A stretch of 64,000 nt of DNA, from positions 339,960 through 403,959 of the forward strand of contig NZ_JBBEOG010000004.1 in assembly GCF_037860835.1 (NCBI RefSeq). Direction: 5' to 3'. Position 1 is the first letter of the stretch. Every line of letters starts with the position of its first letter. This stretch comes from Aquipuribacter nitratireducens. Its GTDB lineage: Bacteria > Actinomycetota > Actinomycetes > Actinomycetales > JBBAYJ01. The translations under genes were made by a program, and so were the position numbers. This document shows positions 16,692-24,762 of the stretch, piece after piece. The notes under the pieces were generated by a model. That model did no database searches and was not told the origin of the DNA. It worked only from the letters and a program-made list of their open reading frames with translations.

Positions 16692-16739
16692 TCACTTGAC
16701 GGAACAAGTGAACCCGTGGACAGTGTTACTTGTAGCAAC
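16692..16739. promoter_or_regulatory. candidate MarR operator sites
   Basis: Perfect inverted repeat TCACTTG-N6-CAAGTGA at 16692-16711, and a second imperfect palindrome at 16725-16739 (GTTACTTGTAGCAAC) that repeats the ACTTG core. A TTGACG at 16696 inside the first site could be the -35 of the rightward promoter. Both sit in the 93-nt divergent spacer. Confidence 0.5.
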
Positions 16740-16766
16740 AACCAAACGAGAGCAAGGAGCACCCTC

Positions 16767-17342
16767 ATGGCAGTCGTCTCGGTCCTCGGTTCCGGCGCGA
16801 TGGGCAGCGCGATCGCCGCGCTCGTCGCCCGCGGCGGCCACTCGGTCCAGCAGCTCGGCTCGGCCGACACGGCCACTCCGGTCAGCGGCGAGGTCGTCGT
16901 CCTCGCCGTCCCGTACCCCGCCGTCCGCGCGGTCCTCGACCAGCGGGCGGACCAGCTCGCCGGGAGGGTCGTGGTCGACGTCACGAACCCGCTCGACTTC
17001 GCCACCTTCGACTCCCTCGTGGTCCCGGCCGACAGCTCCGCCGCCGCCGAGATCGCCGCGGCGCTGCCCACCGCCCGCGTCGTCAAGGCCTTCAACACGA
17101 ACTTCGCCGGCACCCTCGCCAGCGGGGCGGTGGGCTCGCTGCCGACGACCGTCCTCGTCGCCGGTGACGACGCCGAGGCCAAGCAGCTCCTCGCCGGCAT
17201 CGTCACCGACGGTGGCCTCGCGGCGGTGGACGCCGGCCCGCTCGCCCGGGCCCGCGAGCTCGAGGCGCTCGGTTTCCTCCAGATCACCCTCGCCGCGCAG
17301 GAGAAGGTGTCGTGGACCGGTGGGTTCGGGGTGGCCGCGTGA
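16767..17342 (+). CDS. NADPH:F420 reductase-like (Fno-type) dinucleotide-binding protein
   Basis: A 191-aa Rossmann protein beginning VVSVLGSGAMGSAIAALVARGGHSV, the nucleotide-binding motif of the F420-dependent NADP reductase family. VVLAVPYPAVRAVL, DVTNPLDF, VVKAFNTNFAG and LPTTVLVAGDD follow the same order as in that family. The branch is large and includes many proteins without F420 activity, so the function is an NADP-binding oxidoreductase with F420 only possible. AAGGAGC precedes the ATG. Its stop overlaps the next gene's GTG by 4 nt. Regulated most likely by the divergent MarR protein. Confidence 0.5.
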   Translation: MAVVSVLGSGAMGSAIAALVARGGHSVQQLGSADTATPVSGEVVVLAVPYPAVRAVLDQRADQLAGRVVVDVTNPLDFATFDSLVVPADSSAAAEIAAALPTARVVKAFNTNFAGTLASGAVGSLPTTVLVAGDDAEAKQLLAGIVTDGGLAAVDAGPLARARELEALGFLQITLAAQEKVSWTGGFGVAA

Positions 17343-17854
17343 GCGTCGCCGCCGTCCGCCTCAACCACGCCGTCCTCTTCGTCGCCGACCTCGAGCGCAG
17401 CCTGGCCTTCTACCGCGAGGCGTTCGGGATGGAGGTCGTCGCGCTCGAGCCCCGCGCGAACGCCGCGTTCCTCCGGCTGCCGCGCTCCGGCAACCACCAC
17501 GACCTCGGTCTGTTCGGGGTCGGCGACCAGCCGCCACGACCCCGCGGCGCGATCGGGCTCTACCACCTCGCGTGGCAGGTCGACACGATCGACGAGCTCG
17601 TCGAGGCGCGGGACACCTTGAGCCGGCTCGGCGCCCTCGGTGGCGAGTCGAGCCACGGCGCCACCAAGAGCCTGTACGCGGCCGACCCGGACGGCAACGA
17701 GTTCGAGGTCATGTGGATGCTGCCGCGCGCCGAGTGGGGGGTCTACGAGAACACGGCGCCGGTCGAGCGGCTCGACCTCGCCGGCGAGCGGCAGCGCTGG
17801 AGCGGGGTCCGGACGGCCGCCGAGCTCGTGCCGCTGGAGCGGCCTGCGGGCTGA
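17339..17854 (+). CDS. VOC protein, catechol 2,3-dioxygenase-like
   Basis: A 171-aa glyoxalase/extradiol-dioxygenase fold protein: LNHAVLFVADLERSLAFYREAFGMEV at the start (first metal His), GLYHLAWQVDTIDEL (second His) and AADPDGNEFEVMWM (Glu ligand). All three metal ligands of the family are present, so a metal-dependent reaction is plausible. The GTG overlaps the upstream stop (GTGA), so it is co-translated with the reductase and presumably acts in the same MarR-controlled response. Confidence 0.5.
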   Translation: MSVAAVRLNHAVLFVADLERSLAFYREAFGMEVVALEPRANAAFLRLPRSGNHHDLGLFGVGDQPPRPRGAIGLYHLAWQVDTIDELVEARDTLSRLGALGGESSHGATKSLYAADPDGNEFEVMWMLPRAEWGVYENTAPVERLDLAGERQRWSGVRTAAELVPLERPAG

Positions 17855-17974
17855 CAGCCGGCGTCCGGGTCCCCACACGCCGCCACGACGACACATGCGA
17901 CGGTCTCCTGGGCGCGCTGACGTACAGCGGGCCCCTTCGTGATGTCGACGTGGCGGCCGGGGGACGATGTCGGG

Positions 17975-18259
17975 GTGTCGCGCGAGGATCCGGGAGCCAC
18001 GGGCCACGAGGCCGTCCTCGCGCGCCTCGCCCGGATCCCCGAGGGCACGAGCCGGGTCCGCTACCGCGGTCGCACCTGGTCCGTGACGCGCACCGTCCAG
18101 CAGGGCGGTCGGGTGCAGAAGCTGTGGGGCGAGGAGCTGGGCGGCACCGGCGTCGTGAGCGCCAACATCTACGTCACGAGCGGGGGAGAGCGCTTCCGCC
18201 CGTGCGAGATGCCGGCGGCCACCGTCGTCGCCTTCCTCGACGGCTGGGAGCCGACCTGA
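17975..18259 (+). CDS. small conserved hypothetical protein, 94 aa
   Basis: Contains AVLARLARIPEGTSRVRYRGRTW, GEELGGTGVVSANIYVT and RPCEMPAATVVAFLDGW, a pattern I recall from short actinobacterial proteins often mislabelled peptide methionine sulfoxide reductase; no MsrA or MsrB catalytic Cys motif is present. No function can be given. GTG at 17975 has GGGGGA about 10 nt upstream; ATG at 17942 would add 11 residues. Confidence 0.5.
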   Translation: MSREDPGATGHEAVLARLARIPEGTSRVRYRGRTWSVTRTVQQGGRVQKLWGEELGGTGVVSANIYVTSGGERFRPCEMPAATVVAFLDGWEPT

Positions 18260-18270
18260 CCTCGGGCGCC

Positions 18271-18600
18271 TCAGCCGCCGAGCGGTCGGCGCGGTCCGTG
18301 CGACAGGGCGACCTGTGCGAACAGGTCCGCCCGCTGCTCGCGGAGGGACGCCTTGGCGAAGCCGAACAGCGGGTCGGAGCCCGCGACGTCCGGGCGGGGT
18401 GCCACCGCGAGGCTGCGCTCGAGGAGCTCCCCGAACCGGTCGCCGTCGACGAGCTCGGCGCACGCCTCGCACGCCGCCCAGGGGCGGGTGCCGCGGTCGT
18501 CGGCGCGCCCGCTGACCGGTGACGTGGTCGCGATCCCCGTGCTCACGGGGTACTCGCACACCGCGTCGGCGGCCTGGCAGAAGTCGCAGGTCGGGGTCAC
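18271..18600 (-). CDS. small Cys-rich (zinc-ribbon-like) protein, 109 aa
   Basis: Two CxxC pairs, TPTCDFC at residues about 4-7 and WAACEAC near 45, can form a zinc ribbon. Between them is CEYPVSTG. The rest is helical: LVDGDRFGELLERSL and FAKASLREQRADLFAQV. It resembles short actinobacterial proteins of unknown role. GTG at 18600 has TACCGT 7 nt upstream on the minus strand, so it is probably leaderless. It is divergent from the GGDEF-EAL gene. Confidence 0.5.
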   Translation of the reverse strand: MTPTCDFCQAADAVCEYPVSTGIATTSPVSGRADDRGTRPWAACEACAELVDGDRFGELLERSLAVAPRPDVAGSDPLFGFAKASLREQRADLFAQVALSHGPRRPLGG

Positions 18601-18607
18601 GGCACCC

Positions 18608-18613
18608 ACGGTA
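18608..18613 (-). promoter_or_regulatory. -10 hexamer TACCGT of the Cys-rich protein gene
   Basis: Read on the minus strand, TACCGT ends 7 nt before the GTG at 18600; this decided the start. Confidence 0.5.
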
Positions 18614-18694
18614 GGCGCGGTCGGGACCTCTTTCCTGGTCAGCGGCGCACGGCCGGAGCATCCTGGGGGAGAGGGCCCGACGAGGAGGCCGGTC

Positions 18695-20389
18695 GTGAGC
18701 GAGACCGCGGGACGCGACGTGCTGGCGGCGGTGCTCGACGCCCTCCCGGCCAACGCGGCGGTCCTCGACCGGGACGGTCGGATCGCCGCCGTCAACGTGT
18801 CGTGGCGCGGCTTCTGCGTCGCCAACGACGGCGAGGAGGCGGCGTGCGGGGTCGGCGCCGACTACCTGGCCGTGTGCCGGCGGGCCGAGGGGTCGTGCGA
18901 GGAGGAGGCCGGCGCCGTCGCCGACGGCATCGAGGCCGTGCTCGCCGGCGGCGCGCCCTCGTACTCGCGCGACTACGACTGCTCCTCCCCGGAGGAGGAG
19001 CGGTGGTTCCAGCTGACGGTCGTGCCGCTGCACCTGCCCGACGACGCCGGCGGCACGTCGACGGGTGCGCTCGTCACCCACCTCGACATCACCGCCCGCA
19101 AGCTCGACGAGGTCGCCCTCGCCCACGCCGCGGGCCACGACCCGCTGACGGGCCTGCCGAACCGCGCCGTCCTGCTGCCCGAGCTGCGCCGGGCCCTGCA
19201 CCGCGCGCACGAGGCGGGCGGTTCCGTCGCGGTCGTGTACTTCGACCTCGACGGGTTCAAGGCCGTCAACGACACCTTCGGCCACCAGGCCGGCGACGGC
19301 CTGCTGCGCACGCTCGCGCTCCGGCTGCAGAACCTCCGGCGTCCCGAGGACCTGCTCGCCCGGCTCGGCGGCGACGAGTTCGTCGCCGTCATGCCGGGCA
19401 GCGGCGTGCCGGAGGCGCGACGGCTCGCGCGACGGGCCGCGGCCGCCGTCCGCCGCCCGGTCACGATCGACGGCCTCCCCGTCTCCGTGACCGTCAGCTG
19501 CGGCATCGCCCTCGCGACCGGCCCGGACACCGCCCTGCAGCCGGAGGACCTGCTCGCCGACGCCGACGCCGCGATGTACCGCGCGAAGCGGCTCGGCAGC
19601 CGGCGGGCGGAGGTCGCCTCGCATGACCTGCGGACACGCGCCGGGCAGCGGGCGGAGGTCGAGAGCGAGCTCGAGGCGGCACTCGCCGGCGGTGGCCTGC
19701 AGCTGTTCCGCCAGGGCGTCGTGTCGCTCGAGGACGGTTCCGGCTCCCAGGGCGAGGCGCTGCTGCGCTGGTTCACCACCGACGGAGGGCTCCGTACGCC
19801 GGACACCTTCCTCGGGCGCAGCGCGCACCCGCGCATCGCGCGACGCGTGACCCGCGCGGTCCTCGTGTCCGCCATCCGCCGCGTCGTGCCGGAGCGCGGC
19901 GAGGAGATCGCCGTCAACATCGGGCTCGCCGACCTCCGCGACCCGCGACTGCCGTGGACCGTCGAGGAGCTGCTCGCCCGCTACGGCTGCCCGCCCGAGG
20001 CCCTCACCCTCGAGATCGCCGAGGAGGCCGTGCTGCACGAGCCGGCGCGGGCCCGCGGCCTGCTCGGGGCGCTCCGCGGCCTGGGCGTGCGAGGGGTGCT
20101 CGACGACTTCGGCAGCGGGACCACCTCCCTCGACCTCCTCGCCTCGCTCCCGATCGACGGCGTGAAGATCGACAGGGGACTCGTCTCGGGGCTGGAGCGT
20201 CGCGGGGCGGCCGCGACCGTGCAGGCGGTCACGGTCGCCGCCCACGACCTCGGGCTGCGGTGCAGCGCGTGCGGCGTGCAGACCGAGGTGCAGCGACGCC
20301 GGCTGCTCGAGCTGGGCGTGAGCAGCGGCCAGGGCTGGCTCCTCGGTCCGCCGCAGCCGTGGACGACGGTCGACCACCGGTCGGTGTGA
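18695..20389 (+). CDS. PAS-GGDEF-EAL protein with degenerate EAL domain
   Basis: A 564-aa cytosolic cyclic-di-GMP protein. Residues about 5-130 form a PAS domain (AAVLDRDGRIAAVNVSWRGF); 140-300 a GGDEF domain with intact GGDEF at 225-229, so a diguanylate cyclase; 320-560 an EAL domain. The EAL domain keeps Glu354 (EALLRW), the Asn of AVNIG, DDFGSG and KIDRG. However the loop-6 motif, normally AEGVET, reads ACGVQT: Cys526 replaces the catalytic Glu and Gln529 the second one. Loss of that loop predicts little or no phosphodiesterase activity, so the EAL part may only sense or bind c-di-GMP. GTG at 18695 has GAGGAGG upstream. Confidence 0.5.
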   Translation: MSETAGRDVLAAVLDALPANAAVLDRDGRIAAVNVSWRGFCVANDGEEAACGVGADYLAVCRRAEGSCEEEAGAVADGIEAVLAGGAPSYSRDYDCSSPEEERWFQLTVVPLHLPDDAGGTSTGALVTHLDITARKLDEVALAHAAGHDPLTGLPNRAVLLPELRRALHRAHEAGGSVAVVYFDLDGFKAVNDTFGHQAGDGLLRTLALRLQNLRRPEDLLARLGGDEFVAVMPGSGVPEARRLARRAAAAVRRPVTIDGLPVSVTVSCGIALATGPDTALQPEDLLADADAAMYRAKRLGSRRAEVASHDLRTRAGQRAEVESELEAALAGGGLQLFRQGVVSLEDGSGSQGEALLRWFTTDGGLRTPDTFLGRSAHPRIARRVTRAVLVSAIRRVVPERGEEIAVNIGLADLRDPRLPWTVEELLARYGCPPEALTLEIAEEAVLHEPARARGLLGALRGLGVRGVLDDFGSGTTSLDLLASLPIDGVKIDRGLVSGLERRGAAATVQAVTVAAHDLGLRCSACGVQTEVQRRRLLELGVSSGQGWLLGPPQPWTTVDHRSV

Positions 20390-20401
20390 CGTGCACGAGC
20401 C

Positions 20402-20842
20402 TCACTCGAGGCGCGGTGTGCGGTCGGCGAAGGCGACGAGGAGCCCATCGAGGGTCCGCTCGAGCCGGTACAGCACGAGGTCCTCCCCGTCGCCGTGGTC
20501 GACCACCTGGGCCACGTAGACGACGACGCCGCCGGCCGTCGGCATGACCACCGACGGGCCGGCCGCCCGCGGCTCGGGTACGTCGGTCGTGACCCCCACG
20601 TCGGGTGGCCCGTCCTCCCACTGCGAGCCGTACACGTACGCCGACGGCCGCGTCATGGCGGTGAGCGCTGTCGAGTCCCCGGCGCGCAGAGCCGTCTCCC
20701 ACTCGTCGATGAAGGCGGTCACCTCCGCCTCGGTCTCCGTGGTGTCGTGCGGTGCGACACCGGAGGGCAGCGCGAACGCGCCGACCGCCGTCCCCACGCA
20801 GCCCGAGAGCAGCACGAGGGAGACGGCCCGCACGGCGCTCAC
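20402..20842 (-). CDS. secreted or anchored NTF2/SnoaL-like protein, 146 aa
   Basis: N-terminal hydrophobic signal (about residues 3-25), then an NTF2-like domain starting VTAFIDEWETALRAGDSTALTAM. It resembles its neighbour at 20839 in the same region (EWxxAxRxGD), so the pair is probably a tandem duplication. The GTG overlaps the upstream stop by 4 nt. Last gene of a three-gene operon headed by an ATPase. A possible lipobox (LLSGC) is present with Cys15, so it may be a lipoprotein. Function unknown. Confidence 0.5.
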   Translation of the reverse strand: MSAVRAVSLVLLSGCVGTAVGAFALPSGVAPHDTTETEAEVTAFIDEWETALRAGDSTALTAMTRPSAYVYGSQWEDGPPDVGVTTDVPEPRAAGPSVVMPTAGGVVVYVAQVVDHGDGEDLVLYRLERTLDGLLVAFADRTPRLE

Positions 20843-21423
20843 CGGTCCAGTCCCGTCACGTCCCCGAGCCGCGCGACGCGCAGGCCGTCCTCACCCGCCA
20901 CCACCCAGAACACCAGGAGGTCCTCGGACCCGGGCCACTGCGCGTGCTGGGCGACGAGGTACGTCGACCCGTCGACGATCGCCACGACCGGCCGCCCGAC
21001 CTGCGCGCCCGAGTCGAAGCTCCCGCGCCACGACTCCACCTGGAGCTGCGTGCTCGCGTCCCCCACGCTGCCGCCGAACACCTGGGCGTCGGGTGCGGCG
21101 AGCCGGCGGACACCGTCGACGTCCCCCTCGCGGACGGCCTCGTGCCACTCCCGCAGCAACGCCGCCACCGCCGCCCGCTCCGGGTCCGAGGTCTCCGGGG
21201 TCGCCACGCCGGGCGAGGCGAGCACGGACCCGACGACGAGGCCGACGACCCCGGCGAGGACGGCCAGGACGGCGACCGGGAGCCGGCGGCGCTCGCCCGG
21301 TCCCGTCCCGGCCGGGTCGCCGGGCACGAGCGTCGTCTCCAGCGCGGCCTCCTCGCGTCCGGCGCGGCCCCACGACCCGGGACGGGGCGCGTCCCGTCCG
21401 TCCGGCGTCCGACGGATGGTCAC
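20839..21423 (-). CDS. membrane-anchored NTF2/SnoaL-like protein, 194 aa
   Basis: Residues 1-48 are polar and cytosolic, about 50-72 form one membrane helix (VAVLAVLAGVVGLVVGSVL), and the rest is an extracytoplasmic NTF2-like domain: LLREWHEAVREGDVDGVRRL, then VFGGSVG and TYLVAQHAQW. It shares the EWxxAxRxGD start with the next gene, suggesting duplication. GTG at 21423 overlaps the ATPase stop (GTGA), and its own stop overlaps the next GTG. No catalytic residues are evident. Confidence 0.5.
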   Translation of the reverse strand: MTIRRTPDGRDAPRPGSWGRAGREEAALETTLVPGDPAGTGPGERRRLPVAVLAVLAGVVGLVVGSVLASPGVATPETSDPERAAVAALLREWHEAVREGDVDGVRRLAAPDAQVFGGSVGDASTQLQVESWRGSFDSGAQVGRPVVAIVDGSTYLVAQHAQWPGSEDLLVFWVVAGEDGLRVARLGDVTGLDR

Positions 21424-22304
21424 GGCTGCTCCGGAGGTCGGAGGGCGTCCAGGCGTGCCGCCTCCAGGGCGACGGTCGGCGGGGGTGGTCGGCCCGCCGC
21501 GACCGACCAGTCGGCGACGCTCTCCTCGTCCCCGGCCAGCAGGGCGGCAGGAGTCGGCTCCGCGGCCGCGACGAGCTCGAGGACGCGACGCTGGTGCGGC
21601 GGCAGCGCCGCGACCTGGTGGCCGACGAGGTCGTCGAGGCCGCCCCACGGCTCACCGACGCCGGCGGCCGCGAGCGCGAGCTCCCGGGCGAAGAGCGGGT
21701 TGCCGCCCGCCAGGTCCACCACGCGAGCGGCACGGTCGGTGTCCAAGGGGCGCCCGGCCGCCGCCGTCGCGATCCGGACGACGTCCCCGTCGCGCAGCGG
21801 CCCGACGTCGACGACCCGAAGCGTCCCCTCACGCAGGAGCGCCTCGACGTCGTCCGGCAGCGGATCGGTGTCACGCCGCGTGGCGAGCAGCTGCACGTCC
21901 CCAGGGCTCGTCGCGTACCGCAGCACGACCGCGGACATCGCGTCGGCGTGGTGGGCGTCGTCGAGCCACACGAGAGGGGCCTCGCCGGCACGGGCCAGCT
22001 GCCGCCAGCGCCGCGACAACGTCGCGAGCACCGCCGCGAGGTCGCCGCCCGCCGCGCCTGTCGGCAAAAGAGGAGCGAGGGTGCTGAGCGCCCGCCCGGA
22101 CGTGCTGGCGCTCGCGAGGAGCCGGTCGACATGACGTCCGGCGTCGGACAGGCCCGTGGACCGCGCCACGCGCAGCGTCTCCTCGACGAGGCGGGACTTG
22201 CCGATCCCCGGCGGGCCGCGGAGCAGCACGTGCTCGCCCGCGGTCACGGCGGCCGCCAGCTCGGTGAGCGCCGCGTCCCGCCCGACGAACGGGAGGCTCC
22301 CCAT
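21420..22304 (-). CDS. AAA-type ATPase, resembles the ATPase half of LAL regulators
   Basis: A 294-aa protein starting LPFVGRDAALTEL, as in AAA_16/LuxR-LAL regulators. Walker A GPPGIGKS near residues 30-37, Walker B LVWLDDAH near 112-119, then a sensor segment LLATRRDTD and the usual VDLAGGNPLFARELAL. It stops after the winged-helix-like region: the tetratricopeptide and LuxR helix-turn-helix parts of full-length LAL proteins (900 residues or so) are absent. It is either a truncated regulator or a dedicated STAND ATPase working with the two NTF2-like membrane proteins. CAGACT lies 8 nt before the ATG. Confidence 0.5.
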   Translation of the reverse strand: MGSLPFVGRDAALTELAAAVTAGEHVLLRGPPGIGKSRLVEETLRVARSTGLSDAGRHVDRLLASASTSGRALSTLAPLLPTGAAGGDLAAVLATLSRRWRQLARAGEAPLVWLDDAHHADAMSAVVLRYATSPGDVQLLATRRDTDPLPDDVEALLREGTLRVVDVGPLRDGDVVRIATAAAGRPLDTDRAARVVDLAGGNPLFARELALAAAGVGEPWGGLDDLVGHQVAALPPHQRRVLELVAAAEPTPAALLAGDEESVADWSVAAGRPPPPTVALEAARLDALRPPEQP

Positions 22305-22352
22305 GCAGCCTCAGTCTGCCCCCGGCGGCGCTCCTCGCGCAGCCCTTCCTGC

Positions 22353-24068
22353 TCAGCCGCTGAGCAGGCACGCCGGCGGCAGCTCGAACCACCGGAGGTG
22401 CTCGAAGTCGTCCGACACCTGCGGTGTCCGCGCACCCGGCACCGCCGCGGTCTCGGACGGCCGCGACCCGAGCAGTCGCTCCGCGTCCGCCAGGTAGCCG
22501 GCGAGCGCGGTCTCCGGCACCGGCTCGTCGTGACGCGGGTACGTCATCTCGCCCGTGATGGGGTCGTACGTCACCTGGTCGAGGCGCAGCGGCGGCTCGA
22601 CCGGTCCGTCCCGGTGCCGCCACAGCCCCGTGCCCGGGTCGAACGTGTAGTCGGTGAGGAAGCGCCAGCCGTGCCGGGCGACGAAGCCGACCGCCTCGAC
22701 GACGTAGTCGACGACCTGCTCGGACACGAAGTAGTTGAGGTTGACCCGCACCCAGCCCGGCTTGATGCCCTCGCAGCCGGTGGCGATCTCGCGCTCGAAG
22801 GCGTGCGAGCGGTCGAGGTCGATGCCGAGGAGGCGGTGCCCGTACGGGCCGGCGCACGAGCAGCCGCCGCGGGACTGGATGCCGAAGAGGTCGTTGAGCA
22901 GGGCGACGACGAAGTTGTGGTGCAGGTAGCGGCCGGGGCGACCGTCGGCGTCGGGACGCCGCACGACGAACGACACGATCGACAGCCGCTCCGCGGCGAG
23001 GTTGCCGAGGATCTCCATCTCCGGGACCTCCCGCCACCGGTCGACGGCGCGACGCAGCAGCGTCTCCTCGCGCGCCCGGATCGTCGCCACACCGACCGCG
23101 GCCTTCAGCTGGAAGACGAGCCCGGCGCGGATCGACTCGACGATCGCCGGCGTGCCGCCCTCCTCGCGGTGCTCGGCGTCGGCGAGGTAGCGGTGCTCGG
23201 TCGGGTTGACGTACGCGACGGTGCCGCCGCCCGGCACGACCGGCACGCGGTTGTGGAGCAGGTCCCGACGCACCGCGAGCACACCGGGCGTGCCCGGCCC
23301 GCCGATGAACTTGTGCGGGGAGCAGAACACGGCGTCCATGCCGACCTCGCCCATGCGGATGTCGACGTAGGGGGCGGCGGCGGCGTAGTCCCACAGCGCG
23401 AGCGCACCGTGGCGGTGGAGGAGGTCGGTGACGGCGCGGGTGTCGGTGACGATGCCCGTGACGTTCGAGGCGGCGGAGAAGGAGCCGACCTTGAGCGGAC
23501 GGTCGACGTGCTCGCGCAGCGCCGCCTCGAGTGCGGCGAGGTCGACGTGGCCGTCGGCGTCCTCGGGGATCGTCACGACGTCGGCGATCGACTCCCGCCA
23601 GCCCAGCTCGTTGCTGTGGTGCTCGAAGGGGCCGATGAGCACGACCGGGCGCTCGTCGGCCGGGATGTGCGCCGACAGGTGGTAGCGGTCCTCGAGCCCG
23701 CACGGCAGCCGGATCCCGAGCAGGCCGATCATCTTGTCGATGGCGGCGGTCGAGCCGGACCCGCAGAAGATGACGGCCACGTCGTCGCCGGCGCCGAGGC
23801 CCTCCCGGACGAGGCGGCGGGCGTCCTCGCGGAGTCGGGTCGTCTGCAGGCCCGTGCCGCTGGACTCGGTGTGGGTGTTGGCGTAGCGGGGCAGCACCTC
23901 GCCCCGCACGAAGTCCTCGACGAAGGTCAGCGCCCGGCCGCTCGCGGTGTAGTCGGCGTACGTCACGCGGCGGGGGCCGTACGGCCCGTGCATGACCTGG
24001 TCGTCGCCGATGACGGACTCGCGGATGCGGCGCAGCAGCGCGGGCTCGTCCGCCGCTCCGCCTGCCAT
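22353..24068 (-). CDS. class V aminotransferase-fold PLP enzyme (cysteine-desulfurase-like)
   Basis: A 571-aa fold-type I PLP enzyme. YADYTASGRAL near the N-terminus, then NTHTESSGTG, FCGSGSTAAIDKM, and the PLP-binding Lys253 in CSPHKFIGGPGTPG. GGCSCAGPYGHRLLG later in the chain is typical of a long family of class V proteins distinct from IscS/SufS. The C-terminal 120 residues are an extension without known role. Substrate is unknown; desulfurase, lyase or transaminase are all possible. ATG at 24068 is supported by TACCGT 6 nt upstream. Confidence 0.5.
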   Translation of the reverse strand: MAGGAADEPALLRRIRESVIGDDQVMHGPYGPRRVTYADYTASGRALTFVEDFVRGEVLPRYANTHTESSGTGLQTTRLREDARRLVREGLGAGDDVAVIFCGSGSTAAIDKMIGLLGIRLPCGLEDRYHLSAHIPADERPVVLIGPFEHHSNELGWRESIADVVTIPEDADGHVDLAALEAALREHVDRPLKVGSFSAASNVTGIVTDTRAVTDLLHRHGALALWDYAAAAPYVDIRMGEVGMDAVFCSPHKFIGGPGTPGVLAVRRDLLHNRVPVVPGGGTVAYVNPTEHRYLADAEHREEGGTPAIVESIRAGLVFQLKAAVGVATIRAREETLLRRAVDRWREVPEMEILGNLAAERLSIVSFVVRRPDADGRPGRYLHHNFVVALLNDLFGIQSRGGCSCAGPYGHRLLGIDLDRSHAFEREIATGCEGIKPGWVRVNLNYFVSEQVVDYVVEAVGFVARHGWRFLTDYTFDPGTGLWRHRDGPVEPPLRLDQVTYDPITGEMTYPRHDEPVPETALAGYLADAERLLGSRPSETAAVPGARTPQVSDDFEHLRWFELPPACLLSG

Positions 24069-24074
24069 GGCCTC

Positions 24075-24080
24075 ACGGTA
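24075..24080 (-). promoter_or_regulatory. -10 hexamer TACCGT of the class V aminotransferase gene
   Basis: TACCGT on the minus strand, then GAGGCC and the ATG at 24068. The longer reading frame back to 24128 is therefore not used. Confidence 0.5.
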
Positions 24081-24209
24081 CGGGGCGGACGTGGCGTCCC
24101 GGCAGGGACCGGACTCCCGTGGTGGCACGGATGTCGGGGAGAGGGGCCGTCCCTAGCGTCGGGACGCGGCCGCACGGAGCGCGCCGGCGCACGACCCCGA
24201 GGAGGCCCC

Positions 24210-24689
24210 ATGACCCAGGCACGAGCTCTGCGGATCGCCGTCGCGACGGCCGCGACCCTCACGATGGCCGCCGCGGCCGGACCGGCGTCGGCGGCCGCGC
24301 CGTCGAGCGAGCAGGAGGTCATCGAGTTCGAGTTCGAGTCCGAGACCCTTCCGGAGCTGTGCGGGATCCCCGGGCCCGTCATCGTCTCCGGCGAGGGCAC
24401 GGCGACGAACCGGACCTTCGAGGACACCGGCAAGCAGGGACTGCTCGCGGTGCGCACGGTCAACGTCGCCATCACGTTCACTGCGGGGGAGCGCAGCATC
24501 ACGGTCCGGGACGTCGGAGCGGACACCCTGCTCCGCATGCCGGACGGCTCGCTCATCCTGTCGATCGTCGGACAGCTGCCACGCGACTACAAGGGCGTCC
24601 TCAAGCTCGACCCCGACACCGGGGAGGTGCTCAAGGAGCCGACGCGTCTGGACGACGGCAGTCACATCTGCCGGGCCCTCGCCGGCTGA
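24210..24689 (+). CDS. secreted protein of unknown function, 159 aa
   Basis: Clear Sec signal peptide (about residues 1-29, ending PASA before AAPSSEQEV), then a small beta-rich domain with two Cys (LCGIPGP and HICRALAG) that may form a disulfide bond. GAGGAGG lies 5 nt before the ATG. TAGCGT at 24154-24159 is a candidate -10 with an untranslated leader of about 45 nt. I do not recognise the family. Confidence 0.5.
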   Translation: MTQARALRIAVATAATLTMAAAAGPASAAAPSSEQEVIEFEFESETLPELCGIPGPVIVSGEGTATNRTFEDTGKQGLLAVRTVNVAITFTAGERSITVRDVGADTLLRMPDGSLILSIVGQLPRDYKGVLKLDPDTGEVLKEPTRLDDGSHICRALAG

Positions 24690-24748
24690 CGGAGGCGCTC
24701 GCCCGGGCGGTCCCAGCACGCCTCCGTCGCCGTCTCATGTGTGACGGG

Positions 24749-24754
24749 TACCGT
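24749..24754 (+). promoter_or_regulatory. -10 hexamer TACCGT of the ATP-grasp gene
   Basis: TACCGT lies 8 nt before the GTG at 24763, within the short gap after the secreted-protein gene. Confidence 0.5.
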
Positions 24755-24762
24755 CCGGAACC

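Noticed and set aside
17975..18259. Peptide methionine sulfoxide reductase
   Set aside because: No Cys-containing MsrA or MsrB active-site motif; only a remembered database label, so left as hypothetical.
20544..24689. 1381-codon open frame on the plus strand
   Set aside because: It lies antisense to four well-supported genes; its Arg/Pro/Ala-rich product is a typical shadow in very G+C-rich DNA. Only its last 160 codons are a real gene.
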